DNA of 64,000 nt from the NCBI GenBank assembly GCA_964399165.1, contig CAYNPO010000006.1, positions 111,078 through 175,077 of the forward strand, read 5' to 3'. Positions within the stretch are counted from its first letter, which is position 1. Each line of letters begins with the position of its first letter. Below are positions 15,410 to 23,192 of this stretch, one piece after another. A model generated the notes under the pieces. That model worked only from the letters and a program-made list of their open reading frames with translations. It searched no databases and was not told where the DNA came from. A program made the translations under genes and the position numbers. Origin of the DNA: UBA6144 sp964399165. Lineage in GTDB: Bacteria > Bdellovibrionota > Bacteriovoracia > Bacteriovoracales > Bacteriovoracaceae.

Positions 15410-16111
15410 TTATTTCCTCACCGTGCGCTGTTCGATGCGCTTCTCGAATTTGCCCTGGATCACCCGGTTCACGTAGATGCCGGGGACGTGGATGAAGTTC
15501 GGGTCGAGTTCTCCCGGCTCCACGATCTCCTCCACCTCGGCGACGGTGATCTTCCCGGCCATGGCGGCCATGGGGTTGAAGTTCATGGCCGTCTTACGGA
15601 AGACCAGGTTGCCGTAGCGGTCGGCCTTCCAGGCCCGCACCAAGGAGAAATCGGGCTTCGGGAAAGCGTGTTCGAGGATGTAGGCGCGGCCGTTGATGAT
15701 CTTCACGTCTTTCCCCTCGCCCACGGGGGTGCCGTAGCCGGTGGCGGTGTAGAAGGCGGGGATGCCCGCGCCGGTGGCGCGCATTTTTTCGGCCAAGGTT
15801 CCCTGCGGGGTCAGTTCGATCTCAAGCTCCCCGGCCAGCACCTGCTTTTCAAACAGGGCGTTTTCCCCCACGTAGGAGGAAATCATCTTCTTGATTTGCT
15901 TTTTCTCCAGCAGCAGACCCAGCCCGAAGCCGTCCACACCGGCATTGTTAGAGATGCAGGTGAGGCCCTTCTGGCCGTGCTCGTAGATCCACTTGATCAG
16001 GCCCTCGGGAATCCCGCACAGGCCGAAGCCACCCACCATCAACAGCATATTGTCGGAGAGACCGCGCATGGCCTGGTCGTAACTCGTGACGACTTTGTCG
16101 AAACCTTTCAT
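15410..16111 (-). CDS. scoA: 3-oxoacid CoA-transferase subunit A
   Basis: 233 aa, standard size. The glycine-rich CoA-binding loop is visible as MVGGFGLCGIPEGLI near the N-terminus, followed by SNNAGVDGFGLGLLL and RKTAMNFNPMAAMAGK. It forms a heterotetramer with ScoB. GAGGAG precedes the ATG but sits in the right arm of a 7-bp hairpin in the leader. Gene order A-B with 2-bp spacing is typical. Confidence 0.95.
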   Translation of the reverse strand: MKGFDKVVTSYDQAMRGLSDNMLLMVGGFGLCGIPEGLIKWIYEHGQKGLTCISNNAGVDGFGLGLLLEKKQIKKMISSYVGENALFEKQVLAGELEIELTPQGTLAEKMRATGAGIPAFYTATGYGTPVGEGKDVKIINGRAYILEHAFPKPDFSLVRAWKADRYGNLVFRKTAMNFNPMAAMAGKITVAEVEEIVEPGELDPNFIHVPGIYVNRVIQGKFEKRIEQRTVRK

Positions 16112-16114
16112 ACA

Positions 16115-16138
16115 GGGGCTCCTCTTGGGAAGAGCCCC
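16115..16138 (-). promoter_or_regulatory. Leader hairpin over the scoA ribosome-binding site
   Basis: Arms GGGGCTC and GAGCCCC enclose a 10-nt loop. A competing small hairpin, CTCTT/AAGAG (16122-16126 with 16130-16134), shares bases with the outer stem. The Shine-Dalgarno GAGGAG lies in the paired region. A 5-bp stem with TTAT after it (16145-16158) may end the upstream endA transcript. Confidence 0.35.
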
Positions 16139-16180
16139 TTATAACCCGCGGGCGCGGGAATTGGCGAGAGGGCCGGAAAA

Positions 16181-17002
16181 TCAGAAATCGCGGATTTGGT
16201 CCACCAGGGCAGGGTAGTCGATAAAGGGGTTGCGGTTACCCTGCTTCATGGCGATCAGGTCGTTGCGCTCTTCCTCGGCGCCGTCCACCGGGTCTTGGCG
16301 GTGCCAGCGGCGCAGGGTGGCCTCTTCCTCGCGGGAAATCGGCGTCTGGTAGCGCACGGAGAAGTAGAACAGGGCGCGAGCCACGTTGCCACGGTGGTGG
16401 GTGGGGGGGGTGAAGACGCGCCCACGGGGGGTGTCGGCGATTTGGCTGCCGGGGCAACCGTCCAAGTCTTGCCCGCCTTCCTCGCCGAACTCGAAGTTGC
16501 CGCGGATGCTGTTGGCGCGGGAGTCGGATGGGAAAAGGTGGTGCAAGTCGGATTTCTGGATCTCCTTGCCATGGCGCTCGGAGAAGCGGCTTTGGGGCCA
16601 GGTGTGCTCGATGTTCACCACGTTGTTCATGCCGCTGATGTCGGAGAGCTGGCGGAAGCGCACTTCCTTCTCGCAGTAGACCTCCACCACGTACTGGCCG
16701 CGGCCGTCGCGCTCGTTGAAGAGCTCACCGAACATGATGTTGCGGGCGGGGCCGTAGCCCACGGGATTGTGCTCGTAGCAAGTGCCGCTTGCGCAGTGGC
16801 CGATCTGGTCAGGGCGCCCGGGGCGGGAGGTATGACGGGAAGAGAGGATGGTGAAGAGGGTGGCCTTGAGATCGCCGCCGCCGGGGAAACCTTCTCCGTA
16901 GTAGGCCAGTTGTCCGGACCCGATGGTTTGGTTGGGGCCCAGCTCCACGTTGAGGGCCAGAGCGTGGGAGGAGAGAAGAAGCAGGAGGATCCATCCGTGC
17001 AT
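16181..17002 (-). CDS. Secreted endonuclease I family nuclease
   Basis: 273 aa with a signal peptide ending near SHALA. The His-Me-finger active site of the EndA/endonuclease I family is present: NIEHTWPQS with His133, then DLHHLFPSD and a following Asn-rich stretch (ANSIRGNFEFG). Such enzymes degrade extracellular or periplasmic DNA. Paired cysteines (CASGTC and others) agree with an oxidising compartment. AAGGGAAA precedes the ATG. For a predatory or scavenging bacterium this would supply nucleotides, which is inference. Confidence 0.88.
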   Translation of the reverse strand: MHGWILLLLLSSHALALNVELGPNQTIGSGQLAYYGEGFPGGGDLKATLFTILSSRHTSRPGRPDQIGHCASGTCYEHNPVGYGPARNIMFGELFNERDGRGQYVVEVYCEKEVRFRQLSDISGMNNVVNIEHTWPQSRFSERHGKEIQKSDLHHLFPSDSRANSIRGNFEFGEEGGQDLDGCPGSQIADTPRGRVFTPPTHHRGNVARALFYFSVRYQTPISREEEATLRRWHRQDPVDGAEEERNDLIAMKQGNRNPFIDYPALVDQIRDF

Positions 17003-17074
17003 GCGTTTCCCTTGGAAAGTATTAGCCTACCTTATAGGAAACGTAAGACAAACTGTCATCCGGATTTTCTTGGC

Positions 17075-17629
17075 TTAACCTGAGTTTAACCTCTCGCGGA
17101 GCCAGAGTTTTTCTAGCATTGCGCGCAGCGCTAGATTGATGGGCCGAGGAGGGGCGGCAAGTTCAGGGTGGAGAGTGGAGAGCATACTCACCCAGTCGCT
17201 CAGGACGGGAAGCTCCGAAGCATCCAAAGACTCCCAGGCGTGCGCATGGTGCTCTTTGAGGGTGCCGCACACGGAGGCCTGGATGGCCCCGGTTTTGTCC
17301 CGGCCCCCCGCCACGCCGAAGGCGCGGCACACGGATGGCCGAGCATGGTAAAGAGAGCAGCGGCCTTGGCCTTCTCCCGGTAGTTCCTGAAGGAGCGCGC
17401 ACGGGCCCTCCTCTAACCGGGCCAGGATTTCCTCCGCTTGCCCCGCGCGGGCGAGCTCCAGCGCCGCGGGCAGCATCTCAAGCGGGGCCACGTGGATGCC
17501 GGGGAAGCGGCAGCAGCGGCCACAGTCCGGTGGGCATGGCATGCCCGCTCGTGCCTGGGCGTCGCCGAAGGCGCGGGAGAGTTCTTCCCTCATATGGGCG
17601 AGGCCAGTGAGCTCGGCGTCTGTCAGCAT
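17075..17629 (-). CDS. YkgJ-family cysteine-cluster protein
   Basis: 184 aa. The family's metal-binding pattern is present: CPPDCGRCCRFPG at about residues 32-44, then CALL, and CSLYHARPSVCRAFG further on. YkgJ-like proteins are thought to carry zinc or an iron-sulphur cluster; their reactions are mostly unknown. AAGAAGG precedes the ATG. The gene stands alone, divergent from the RlmM-like gene with 59 bp between start codons. The family call is solid; the function is not. Confidence 0.82.
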   Translation of the reverse strand: MLTDAELTGLAHMREELSRAFGDAQARAGMPCPPDCGRCCRFPGIHVAPLEMLPAALELARAGQAEEILARLEEGPCALLQELPGEGQGRCSLYHARPSVCRAFGVAGGRDKTGAIQASVCGTLKEHHAHAWESLDASELPVLSDWVSMLSTLHPELAAPPRPINLALRAMLEKLWLRERLNSG

Positions 17630-17652
17630 GGGGCCTTCTTACCGGAAATCCC

Positions 17653-17682
17653 TTGACGAAGGAAGGGGGCGGCCACGATAAC
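17653..17682 (+). promoter_or_regulatory. Promoter of the RlmM-like gene: TTGACG-N18-GATAAC
   Basis: The -35 matches consensus at five of six bases. The -10 ends exactly 6 nt before the ATG at 17689, with no ribosome-binding site. The TTG of the -35 could be mistaken for an upstream start codon. Confidence 0.55.
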
Positions 17683-17688
17683 GCCGCC

Positions 17689-18486
17689 ATGCCTTTCTTC
17701 TTCGCCCTCACCAACCTGGGCCTTGAGTCCGCCCTCAAGACGGAGATGCGCGCGCGTTTTCCCCAATGGCGGCTAGCTTTCTCGGCGCCCGGCTTCGTGA
17801 CCTTCAAGGGGGACGACGGCTTGGCCTGGCCCACGCCCGTGATCGCGCGGCTGTGGGGTGAGTGTCTGGGCAAGGGTGAGCTGCCGGGGGGCGAGGTGTT
17901 GGCGCTGGGGGAGGCCGGGACCTGGACAGTTCGCTCCCAAACTCCCCATCCGGTATGGCCGGATCCCCTGCAGCTGTCCGGACTCGCCTTGCCGGCAGAA
18001 GCTCCTTCGCGGGCCTGGCTCAAGGCCGAGGAGGCCATTGGTCTCTTCGGACTGGCGATTGGGGAGGGCCAGTGCGCGCTGGAAATCGGGGCGGCCCCCG
18101 GCGGGGCGGCCTGGGCCTTGCTCAGCCGAGGCGTGCAAGTGATTGGGGTGGATCCGGGTGAGATGGACCGCCGCTGCCTAGAGCATCCTTGGTTCACGCA
18201 CTTGCGCAAGCCTTTCCAGGAACTCACTCCACTTGAGTGCAAAGGTGTCGACTGGTGGTTTTCCGACGTCAACCTCGCCCCGGGGTCGGTGCTCTCGCAC
18301 CTGGGAAGACTGTTGCGGGCGGTGGAGAAACCGCGCGGGTTGGTGCTGACGCTCAAGCTGGCCAAGCCCGAGGTGGCGGCCGAACTCACCGAGCACGCCG
18401 AGCGTGTCCGCTCGTGGGGTTATCAAACCCAGATGCGCCTGCTGCCTTCCCACCATGGGGAAGTGGTGCTGGTCGCCCGGCGCTGA
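17689..18486 (+). CDS. RlmM-like 23S rRNA 2'-O-methyltransferase
   Basis: 265 aa, shorter than E. coli RlmM (366). An N-terminal THUMP-like part is followed by a FtsJ/RrmJ-type domain: the SAM site is CALEIGAAPGGAAWALL, then VIGVDPGEMD, and catalytic-type lysines lie in AWLKAEEA and LTLKLAK, matching the K-D-K-E layout of 2'-O-methyltransferases. RlmM methylates C2498 in the peptidyl-transferase loop; that target is inferred. The start follows GATAAC by 6 nt. The 3' end abuts a convergent lipoprotein gene with a 1-bp gap. Confidence 0.78.
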   Translation: MPFFFALTNLGLESALKTEMRARFPQWRLAFSAPGFVTFKGDDGLAWPTPVIARLWGECLGKGELPGGEVLALGEAGTWTVRSQTPHPVWPDPLQLSGLALPAEAPSRAWLKAEEAIGLFGLAIGEGQCALEIGAAPGGAAWALLSRGVQVIGVDPGEMDRRCLEHPWFTHLRKPFQELTPLECKGVDWWFSDVNLAPGSVLSHLGRLLRAVEKPRGLVLTLKLAKPEVAAELTEHAERVRSWGYQTQMRLLPSHHGEVVLVARR

Positions 18487-18487
18487 C

Positions 18488-19057
18488 TCAGTTGTCCCAG
18501 GGGTGCTGGGGCTCCCAGGGGTGGGGACGCTGATAGGGTTGGCCCCTATGCCTCGCCTCCACGGCAGCCTTGATGTTTTCCAAATTGAGCCCGATGACCC
18601 GGTTGCCTTCGCCGACCTTGGTCACGAAGCGCGCCAGAGAAATCGGGTCCCGCGGTTTGATGAGCTCCGAGGCAAACTCGAGCCGAGTACGGTTGGGGCC
18701 GAGCTTGGTGAAGCGCTGGTGCACGCGAAATTCGGGTTGTCCGAATTCGGGTGGAAAGCCGTGCAGGCCGTAAGTCCGGATCTGGCGGTACGTCTGCGGT
18801 TGAAGTTCCACCACCACTTCGTCCCACCTGTTCCCTGTTTCATCAGCGTGCCTGTAACAGCGCCGGAGCGCCCCCACGCCGCCGTCCGGGCCACCGGGCA
18901 AGGGAGTGATGTGGTCGAAGTACACGGACCATTCCGCCGCGTTCCGGCTATCGCCCACGTATTCCCACACGGCCTCGATGGGCGCCTCGATGACGACTTC
19001 TCGGCCGGTTTCACAAGCGCTGAGCAGAAGGAGAGTCAGGAGTGTGAACGCTTTCAT
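18488..19057 (-). CDS. SRPBCC-fold lipoprotein
   Basis: 189 aa. Signal peptide with lipobox LLSAC, then ETGREVVIEAPIEAVWEYVGD, the typical opening strand and helix of START/polyketide-cyclase-like domains, ending with a C-terminal helix (LENIKAAVEARHRG). Such domains bind hydrophobic ligands; a lipid-anchored version could carry a lipid or pigment in the periplasm. The start at 19057 was chosen for the signal peptide and GAGGACC upstream. Its divergent neighbour is the antiporter (150 bp). Confidence 0.8.
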   Translation of the reverse strand: MKAFTLLTLLLLSACETGREVVIEAPIEAVWEYVGDSRNAAEWSVYFDHITPLPGGPDGGVGALRRCYRHADETGNRWDEVVVELQPQTYRQIRTYGLHGFPPEFGQPEFRVHQRFTKLGPNRTRLEFASELIKPRDPISLARFVTKVGEGNRVIGLNLENIKAAVEARHRGQPYQRPHPWEPQHPWDN

Positions 19058-19171
19058 GCTGGTCCTCGCAAACGAATTCTGGAGAAACATGCTCGGATAG
19101 GAGCGTGCCACTGGTTAAGATGAGAGCAAACCCCGGCCGACACGACAAGCCTTCAGCTGGCCCTGCGCACA

Positions 19172-19200
19172 TTGAGCCTTAAAGGTCGGCGCGTTATCTT
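19172..19200 (+). promoter_or_regulatory. Promoter of the antiporter gene: TTGAGC-N17-TATCTT
   Basis: Spacing is 17 bp, and the -10 ends 6 nt before the ATG at 19207. No Shine-Dalgarno site is present, fitting a leaderless transcript. Confidence 0.5.
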
Positions 19201-19206
19201 ATCGGT

Positions 19207-21456
19207 ATGACTCACCTTCCCCCACTGATTCTCGACCTCGGCATCATTTTGATCACGGCCGCGTGGGTGACATTGGTGTGCCGCTTCCTCAAACAACCTG
19301 TGGTGTTGGGTTATCTCATCGCGGGCTTCCTGGTCAGCTCCCACGTTCCCTTCGTCCCCACCATCACCGATACGGCCAGCGTGAAGGTCTGGGCCGAGAT
19401 CGGCGTGATCTTCCTCATGTTCGGTCTAGGCCTGGAGTTCAGCTTCAAGAAACTCGCCAAGGTCGGTGGGCCCGCTTCCATCAGCGCGTTCTTCGAAATC
19501 CTTTTCATGCTGGGTACGGGCTACTTGACCGGCCAGCTGCTAGGTTGGTCCACCATGGACAGCCTCTTCCTGGGTGGCATCCTCTCCATCTCCTCAACCA
19601 CCATCATTGTGCGCGCCTTCGAGGAGCTGGGACTCAAAAAACGCAGTTTCACCTCCCTAGTCTTCGGCGTGTTGATCGTGGAGGATCTGGTTGCGATCTT
19701 GCTGTTGGTGCTCCTCTCCACCGTGGCCTTGACGCGCACCGTGGCCGCGGACGAGCTGGTGGCCTCTTCCTTCAAGCTGGGTTTCTTCCTCGCTCTGTGG
19801 TTCCTGGTGGGCATTTACGTGCTCCCGCTGTTCTTGCAAAAGACCAAGCGCCTGCTCTCCGATGAGACCACGCTCATCGTTTCCATCGGGCTATGCCTCC
19901 TCATGGTCATGGCCGCCACTCACGTGGGGTTCTCGCCGGCCCTGGGCGCCTTCGTTATGGGCTCCATCCTGGCCGAAACCCGAGAAGGCCACCGCATCGA
20001 GCGGATCCTGGTGCCGGTGCGCGACCTCTTCGCGGCGGTGTTCTTCGTGTCGGTGGGGATGCTCATCGACCCCTCGGTGCTGGGCGAGCATTGGGCCGTC
20101 ATCCTGCTCCTGACCTTCCTCACCATCGTGGGTAAGTTCCTGAGTTCCGGCATTGGCGCACTGATCGCGGGCCAGTCCCTGAGAAACTCCGTCATGGCCG
20201 GCATGAGCCTGGCGCAGATAGGGGAGTTCTCTTTCATCATCGCCACTCTCGGCCTCACCCTCGGGGTGACCAGTCCTTTTCTCTACCCCATCGCGGTGGC
20301 GGTGTCGGCCATCACCACCTTCACCACGCCCTACCAGATCAAGTACGCCGGCGCCTTCAGCGGTTGGCTCGAGCAGAGGCTCCCCCCCACCATGGTGGCG
20401 CGCCTCGCCCGCTACGAGACCGCCGTGCCCCACAGCTCCGGTCCCCGCCTCAAAACGCTCCTGTGGCGTGGGTATGGCATGAAGATGATCCTCAACTCCG
20501 TCATCGTGGGGGGCATCACACTGGTCGCCACGCGGGTGGTGGTTCCCTGGGCCCACTCACTCGGGGTGTTCGGAAGGCTGTGGGTGGAGGTGGTGGCCTG
20601 TTTGGCGACCTTGATTCTCTCCGCGCCTTTCTTATGGGCGGTGGTGGTGGGCCCACCGGGCAACCTGGCGGTGAAGAACCCACAGATGGCCCTGCGGCTG
20701 CGGCATCTGCAAGTGGGCGTGGCGGTGGTGCGTTTCTTGGTAGGGGTTCTGCTCATGGGCCTGGTGGTAGCGCAATTCGCGCCGCTCAGGACCGCTTACG
20801 GCATCATCCTGGTGGCCCTGGCCATGGTGGCGGTGTTCTTCAGCCGTTTCGCCGAACCCCTGTACAGGGCCATCGAAGAGCGCTTCGTCACAAACCTCAA
20901 CGACAAGGAAAAAGACGAGCTCGCCAAGAGGGCCTTGCCGCCGGAGCTCTCGCCCTGGCAAACCAGTCTCGCCGAGTACACGCTCTCGCCCAACTCGCCC
21001 CTGGTGGCGCAGACCCTGCAGAGCTCCCGTCTCAAGGAACGCTTCGGGCTCACCATCGCCATGATCCAGCGTGGCCGACAGCGCATCCTTACGCCGGGCC
21101 GGGACGATTTGCTCTTACCCCATGACCGGCTCTTCATCGTGGGCTCGGAAGACCAGCTGGCGCAGGTGCAGGTGTTGGTGGAGGGCGGTGAGCCCGACGG
21201 GCACGACCACCACCCGGTTCCGGCCACGTTCGGGCTGGAGTCCCTGCAGCTTTCCTCCTACTCGCCGTTTTTGGGGAAGAGCATCCGCGAGTGCGGCCTA
21301 CGCGAGGCCGTACACGGCCTGATCGTGGGGCTGGAGCGTGAGGGGCGCAGGCTCCTCAGCCCCGACTCTTCGCTGCAGTTGCAGGAAGGGGACTTGCTGT
21401 GGATCGTAGGGGACCGCGCGAAGATTGCCGAGCTGCGGAAGATCCCCCGGGCTTAG
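19207..21456 (+). CDS. CPA2 cation/proton antiporter with two TrkA-C domains
   Basis: 749 aa. Residues 1-390 form the KefB/YbaL-type membrane domain of about 12 segments, with GVLIVEDLVAILLLV holding the acidic transport residue pair and an N-terminal inverted-repeat layout. A second hydrophobic block (about 420-560) is unusual. The cytoplasmic tail has two TrkA-C (RCK-C) domains around residues 590-660 and 680-749, ending in LQEGDLLWIVGD. Probably K+ or Na+/H+ exchange with ligand gating. No RCK-N (Rossmann) domain is visible between membrane part and tail. The gene overlaps the convergent FAD enzyme by 4 bp. Confidence 0.85.
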   Translation: MTHLPPLILDLGIILITAAWVTLVCRFLKQPVVLGYLIAGFLVSSHVPFVPTITDTASVKVWAEIGVIFLMFGLGLEFSFKKLAKVGGPASISAFFEILFMLGTGYLTGQLLGWSTMDSLFLGGILSISSTTIIVRAFEELGLKKRSFTSLVFGVLIVEDLVAILLLVLLSTVALTRTVAADELVASSFKLGFFLALWFLVGIYVLPLFLQKTKRLLSDETTLIVSIGLCLLMVMAATHVGFSPALGAFVMGSILAETREGHRIERILVPVRDLFAAVFFVSVGMLIDPSVLGEHWAVILLLTFLTIVGKFLSSGIGALIAGQSLRNSVMAGMSLAQIGEFSFIIATLGLTLGVTSPFLYPIAVAVSAITTFTTPYQIKYAGAFSGWLEQRLPPTMVARLARYETAVPHSSGPRLKTLLWRGYGMKMILNSVIVGGITLVATRVVVPWAHSLGVFGRLWVEVVACLATLILSAPFLWAVVVGPPGNLAVKNPQMALRLRHLQVGVAVVRFLVGVLLMGLVVAQFAPLRTAYGIILVALAMVAVFFSRFAEPLYRAIEERFVTNLNDKEKDELAKRALPPELSPWQTSLAEYTLSPNSPLVAQTLQSSRLKERFGLTIAMIQRGRQRILTPGRDDLLLPHDRLFIVGSEDQLAQVQVLVEGGEPDGHDHHPVPATFGLESLQLSSYSPFLGKSIRECGLREAVHGLIVGLEREGRRLLSPDSSLQLQEGDLLWIVGDRAKIAELRKIPRA

Positions 21457-22769
21457 GCCCGGGCCATGAAGCCCGCGGGGAAGAATTGCCCGTGGGGATC
21501 GTGGACCCTCTTCAGATCCTGGAAGAGTTGGCGTTGGTTCAATCCCCAGAAAGGGGCCATGAATTTCTGCTTCAGCAACCCGATGCCGTGCTCGGCGAAA
21601 GGCGAGCCATGCCACTCGCGGACCTTGTCGTAGAGCTTGAGGAAGACATCCTGGCAGCGGGCCGTGTCCTCCGGGCGGGGCATGTAGTTGTAGTGCAGGT
21701 GGGCGTCACCGAAGTGGCCGAAGAGGTTGTAGCGCACCCCCAGTTGGGCGGCTTCGCGGTAAAAATCCATCAGGGCGGGGAAGTGGTCGGCGTCCACCTG
21801 GCAGTCGGTCCCCATCTTCTTCACGCCCATGCGGGAGTTCTCTTCGAACACAGCGCGGGGGACGCCTGCTCGCACCTGGTGGAACTTGGCCGCGGTGATT
21901 TCAAAGACGTTCTCGGCGGGAGTGAGCCTCAGCTTTTCCAGGAGTCCCTCGTGCACGCGTTCGAAGGCGTCCGTCTTCGTCTCCAAGAACACCACGTCCT
22001 GGTCGTTACCCAGGCGTTCGTCGGGTTTGAGGTAGGCCATGCAGTTGGCGTCCAACAGCTCGCAAGAAATCACGTCCCCGCGGAAGGCCTGGACCGCGTG
22101 GAAAATTTCCATGTGGGGGCCGTAATCCCGCTCCCAGGGGGGCAGCAGCAGGAAAACGTGGGTGACGGGATAGTCTTCCACCGTCTCGATCTCGACTTCG
22201 GTGACCACCCCCAGCTGGCCCTCGGTGCCGATCATCAGGTCGGTTTCAGATTCAAAACGCGGGTAGGGGGCGTTCTTGTAGGAGGCGTAGGCGCGGAAAT
22301 CTTGGCAATAGGCTTCCCAGGCCGGCGAGAAGGTTTTGAAAGGCCGGTCCCGGCGCAGCTCTCGCTCCACGCCGTCATGGTCCAGGTACTTGAGCCGCGC
22401 CACTTGCCGGCGCATGTTGCCAAAGGCGAAGCAGCGCTCACCGGTGCAGGAGGTCGCCACGCCGGCGCTGATGAGTGCCAGCTGTTCGGTGGGGGAGGTC
22501 ATGATGGCCCGGCCCCTGGTGCGCAGGAAGGCGTCGGCCTCCTGCCACGTCACGGCCCCACGCACGCACAAGTTGCCGTTGTCCAGGAGCCGCATTTCCC
22601 CCGGGATGTGGGCGAGATCCGCGATCACGCAATCCCCGATTTCGTCGGCCAACTTGTCGTAGGGGATGACGGTGGAGGTGCGGGAAGAGTGGAAAAACGT
22701 GGGACGGTGGCCCGCCACGTGGGTGGCGAGTTCCTGGATTGAGGAGAAGGTCTTGGTGGTGGAGGCCAT
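21453..22769 (-). CDS. FAD-linked oxidoreductase (GlcD/D-lactate dehydrogenase type)
   Basis: 438 aa. The FAD_binding_4 domain shows the late strand GTEGQLGVVTEVEIETV. The C-terminal FAD-oxidase domain has GHFGDAHLHYNYMP and the closing EHGIGLLKQKFM motif, both typical of D-lactate or glycolate dehydrogenase-like enzymes. The early loop PTEQLALISAGVATSCTGE stands where the pyrophosphate loop ends. The likely substrate is a 2-hydroxy acid, but no partner subunit or cytochrome gene is near. Probably cytoplasmic or membrane-peripheral. Confidence 0.82.
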   Translation of the reverse strand: MASTTKTFSSIQELATHVAGHRPTFFHSSRTSTVIPYDKLADEIGDCVIADLAHIPGEMRLLDNGNLCVRGAVTWQEADAFLRTRGRAIMTSPTEQLALISAGVATSCTGERCFAFGNMRRQVARLKYLDHDGVERELRRDRPFKTFSPAWEAYCQDFRAYASYKNAPYPRFESETDLMIGTEGQLGVVTEVEIETVEDYPVTHVFLLLPPWERDYGPHMEIFHAVQAFRGDVISCELLDANCMAYLKPDERLGNDQDVVFLETKTDAFERVHEGLLEKLRLTPAENVFEITAAKFHQVRAGVPRAVFEENSRMGVKKMGTDCQVDADHFPALMDFYREAAQLGVRYNLFGHFGDAHLHYNYMPRPEDTARCQDVFLKLYDKVREWHGSPFAEHGIGLLKQKFMAPFWGLNQRQLFQDLKRVHDPHGQFFPAGFMARA

Positions 22770-22820
22770 GGGGGGGTATCCTTATGGGGGGATGTTAACC
22801 CGCTGTGGTCGGAGGTGCCA

Positions 22821-23192
22821 ATGTCCGAGGTGGCCGTTTTGGGAGCGTCGTCTGACCCCTCCCGCTACGCTTTCAAAGCGATGAATTTTCTCAAGGAAGA
22901 GGGACACACCCCCGTCCCCGTGACGCCCAAGGAGGACGAGGTGCTGGGAATCAAGACCTGGCAGAGCCTCGGCGCCTTGGCGGATGCGGGGCGGCGGGTG
23001 GACACGGTGACGGTTTACGTGGGTCCGGCGCTCTCAACCAAAATGCAGGCGGATTTTCTCAAGCTCGCTCCCCGGCGGGTGATTTTTAATCCCGGGGCGG
23101 AAAATCCCCCGCTGGAATCGGCGTTAAGGGAGGCCGGTGTGGAAGTGGTGGATGGCTGCACGCTGGTCATGCTGCGCACGGGGCAGTTCTAG
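22821..23192 (+). CDS. CoA-binding domain protein (YccU type)
   Basis: 123 aa, full length for single-domain YccU proteins. A Rossmann fold opens VAVLGASSDPSRYAFKAMNFL, then GHTPVPVTPKEDEVLGIKTW, and the helix-strand pair RRVIFNPGAENPPLE is typical. Function in vivo is unclear; a CoA- or nucleotide-binding regulator is assumed. GGAGG lies 5 nt before the ATG at 22821. Its 3' end shares CTAG with the convergent 5'-nucleotidase gene. Confidence 0.88.
   Translation: MSEVAVLGASSDPSRYAFKAMNFLKEEGHTPVPVTPKEDEVLGIKTWQSLGALADAGRRVDTVTVYVGPALSTKMQADFLKLAPRRVIFNPGAENPPLESALREAGVEVVDGCTLVMLRTGQF

Noticed and set aside
17653..17688. TTG at 17653 as start of the RlmM-like protein
   Set aside because: This TTG is part of TTGACG, a good -35 for a -10 that ends 6 nt before the ATG at 17689; the extra residues (Gly-rich) do not look like protein.
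21399..22742. 447-codon plus-strand frame opposite the FAD oxidoreductase
   Set aside because: Same reason: a shadow frame opposite a gene with clear family motifs.
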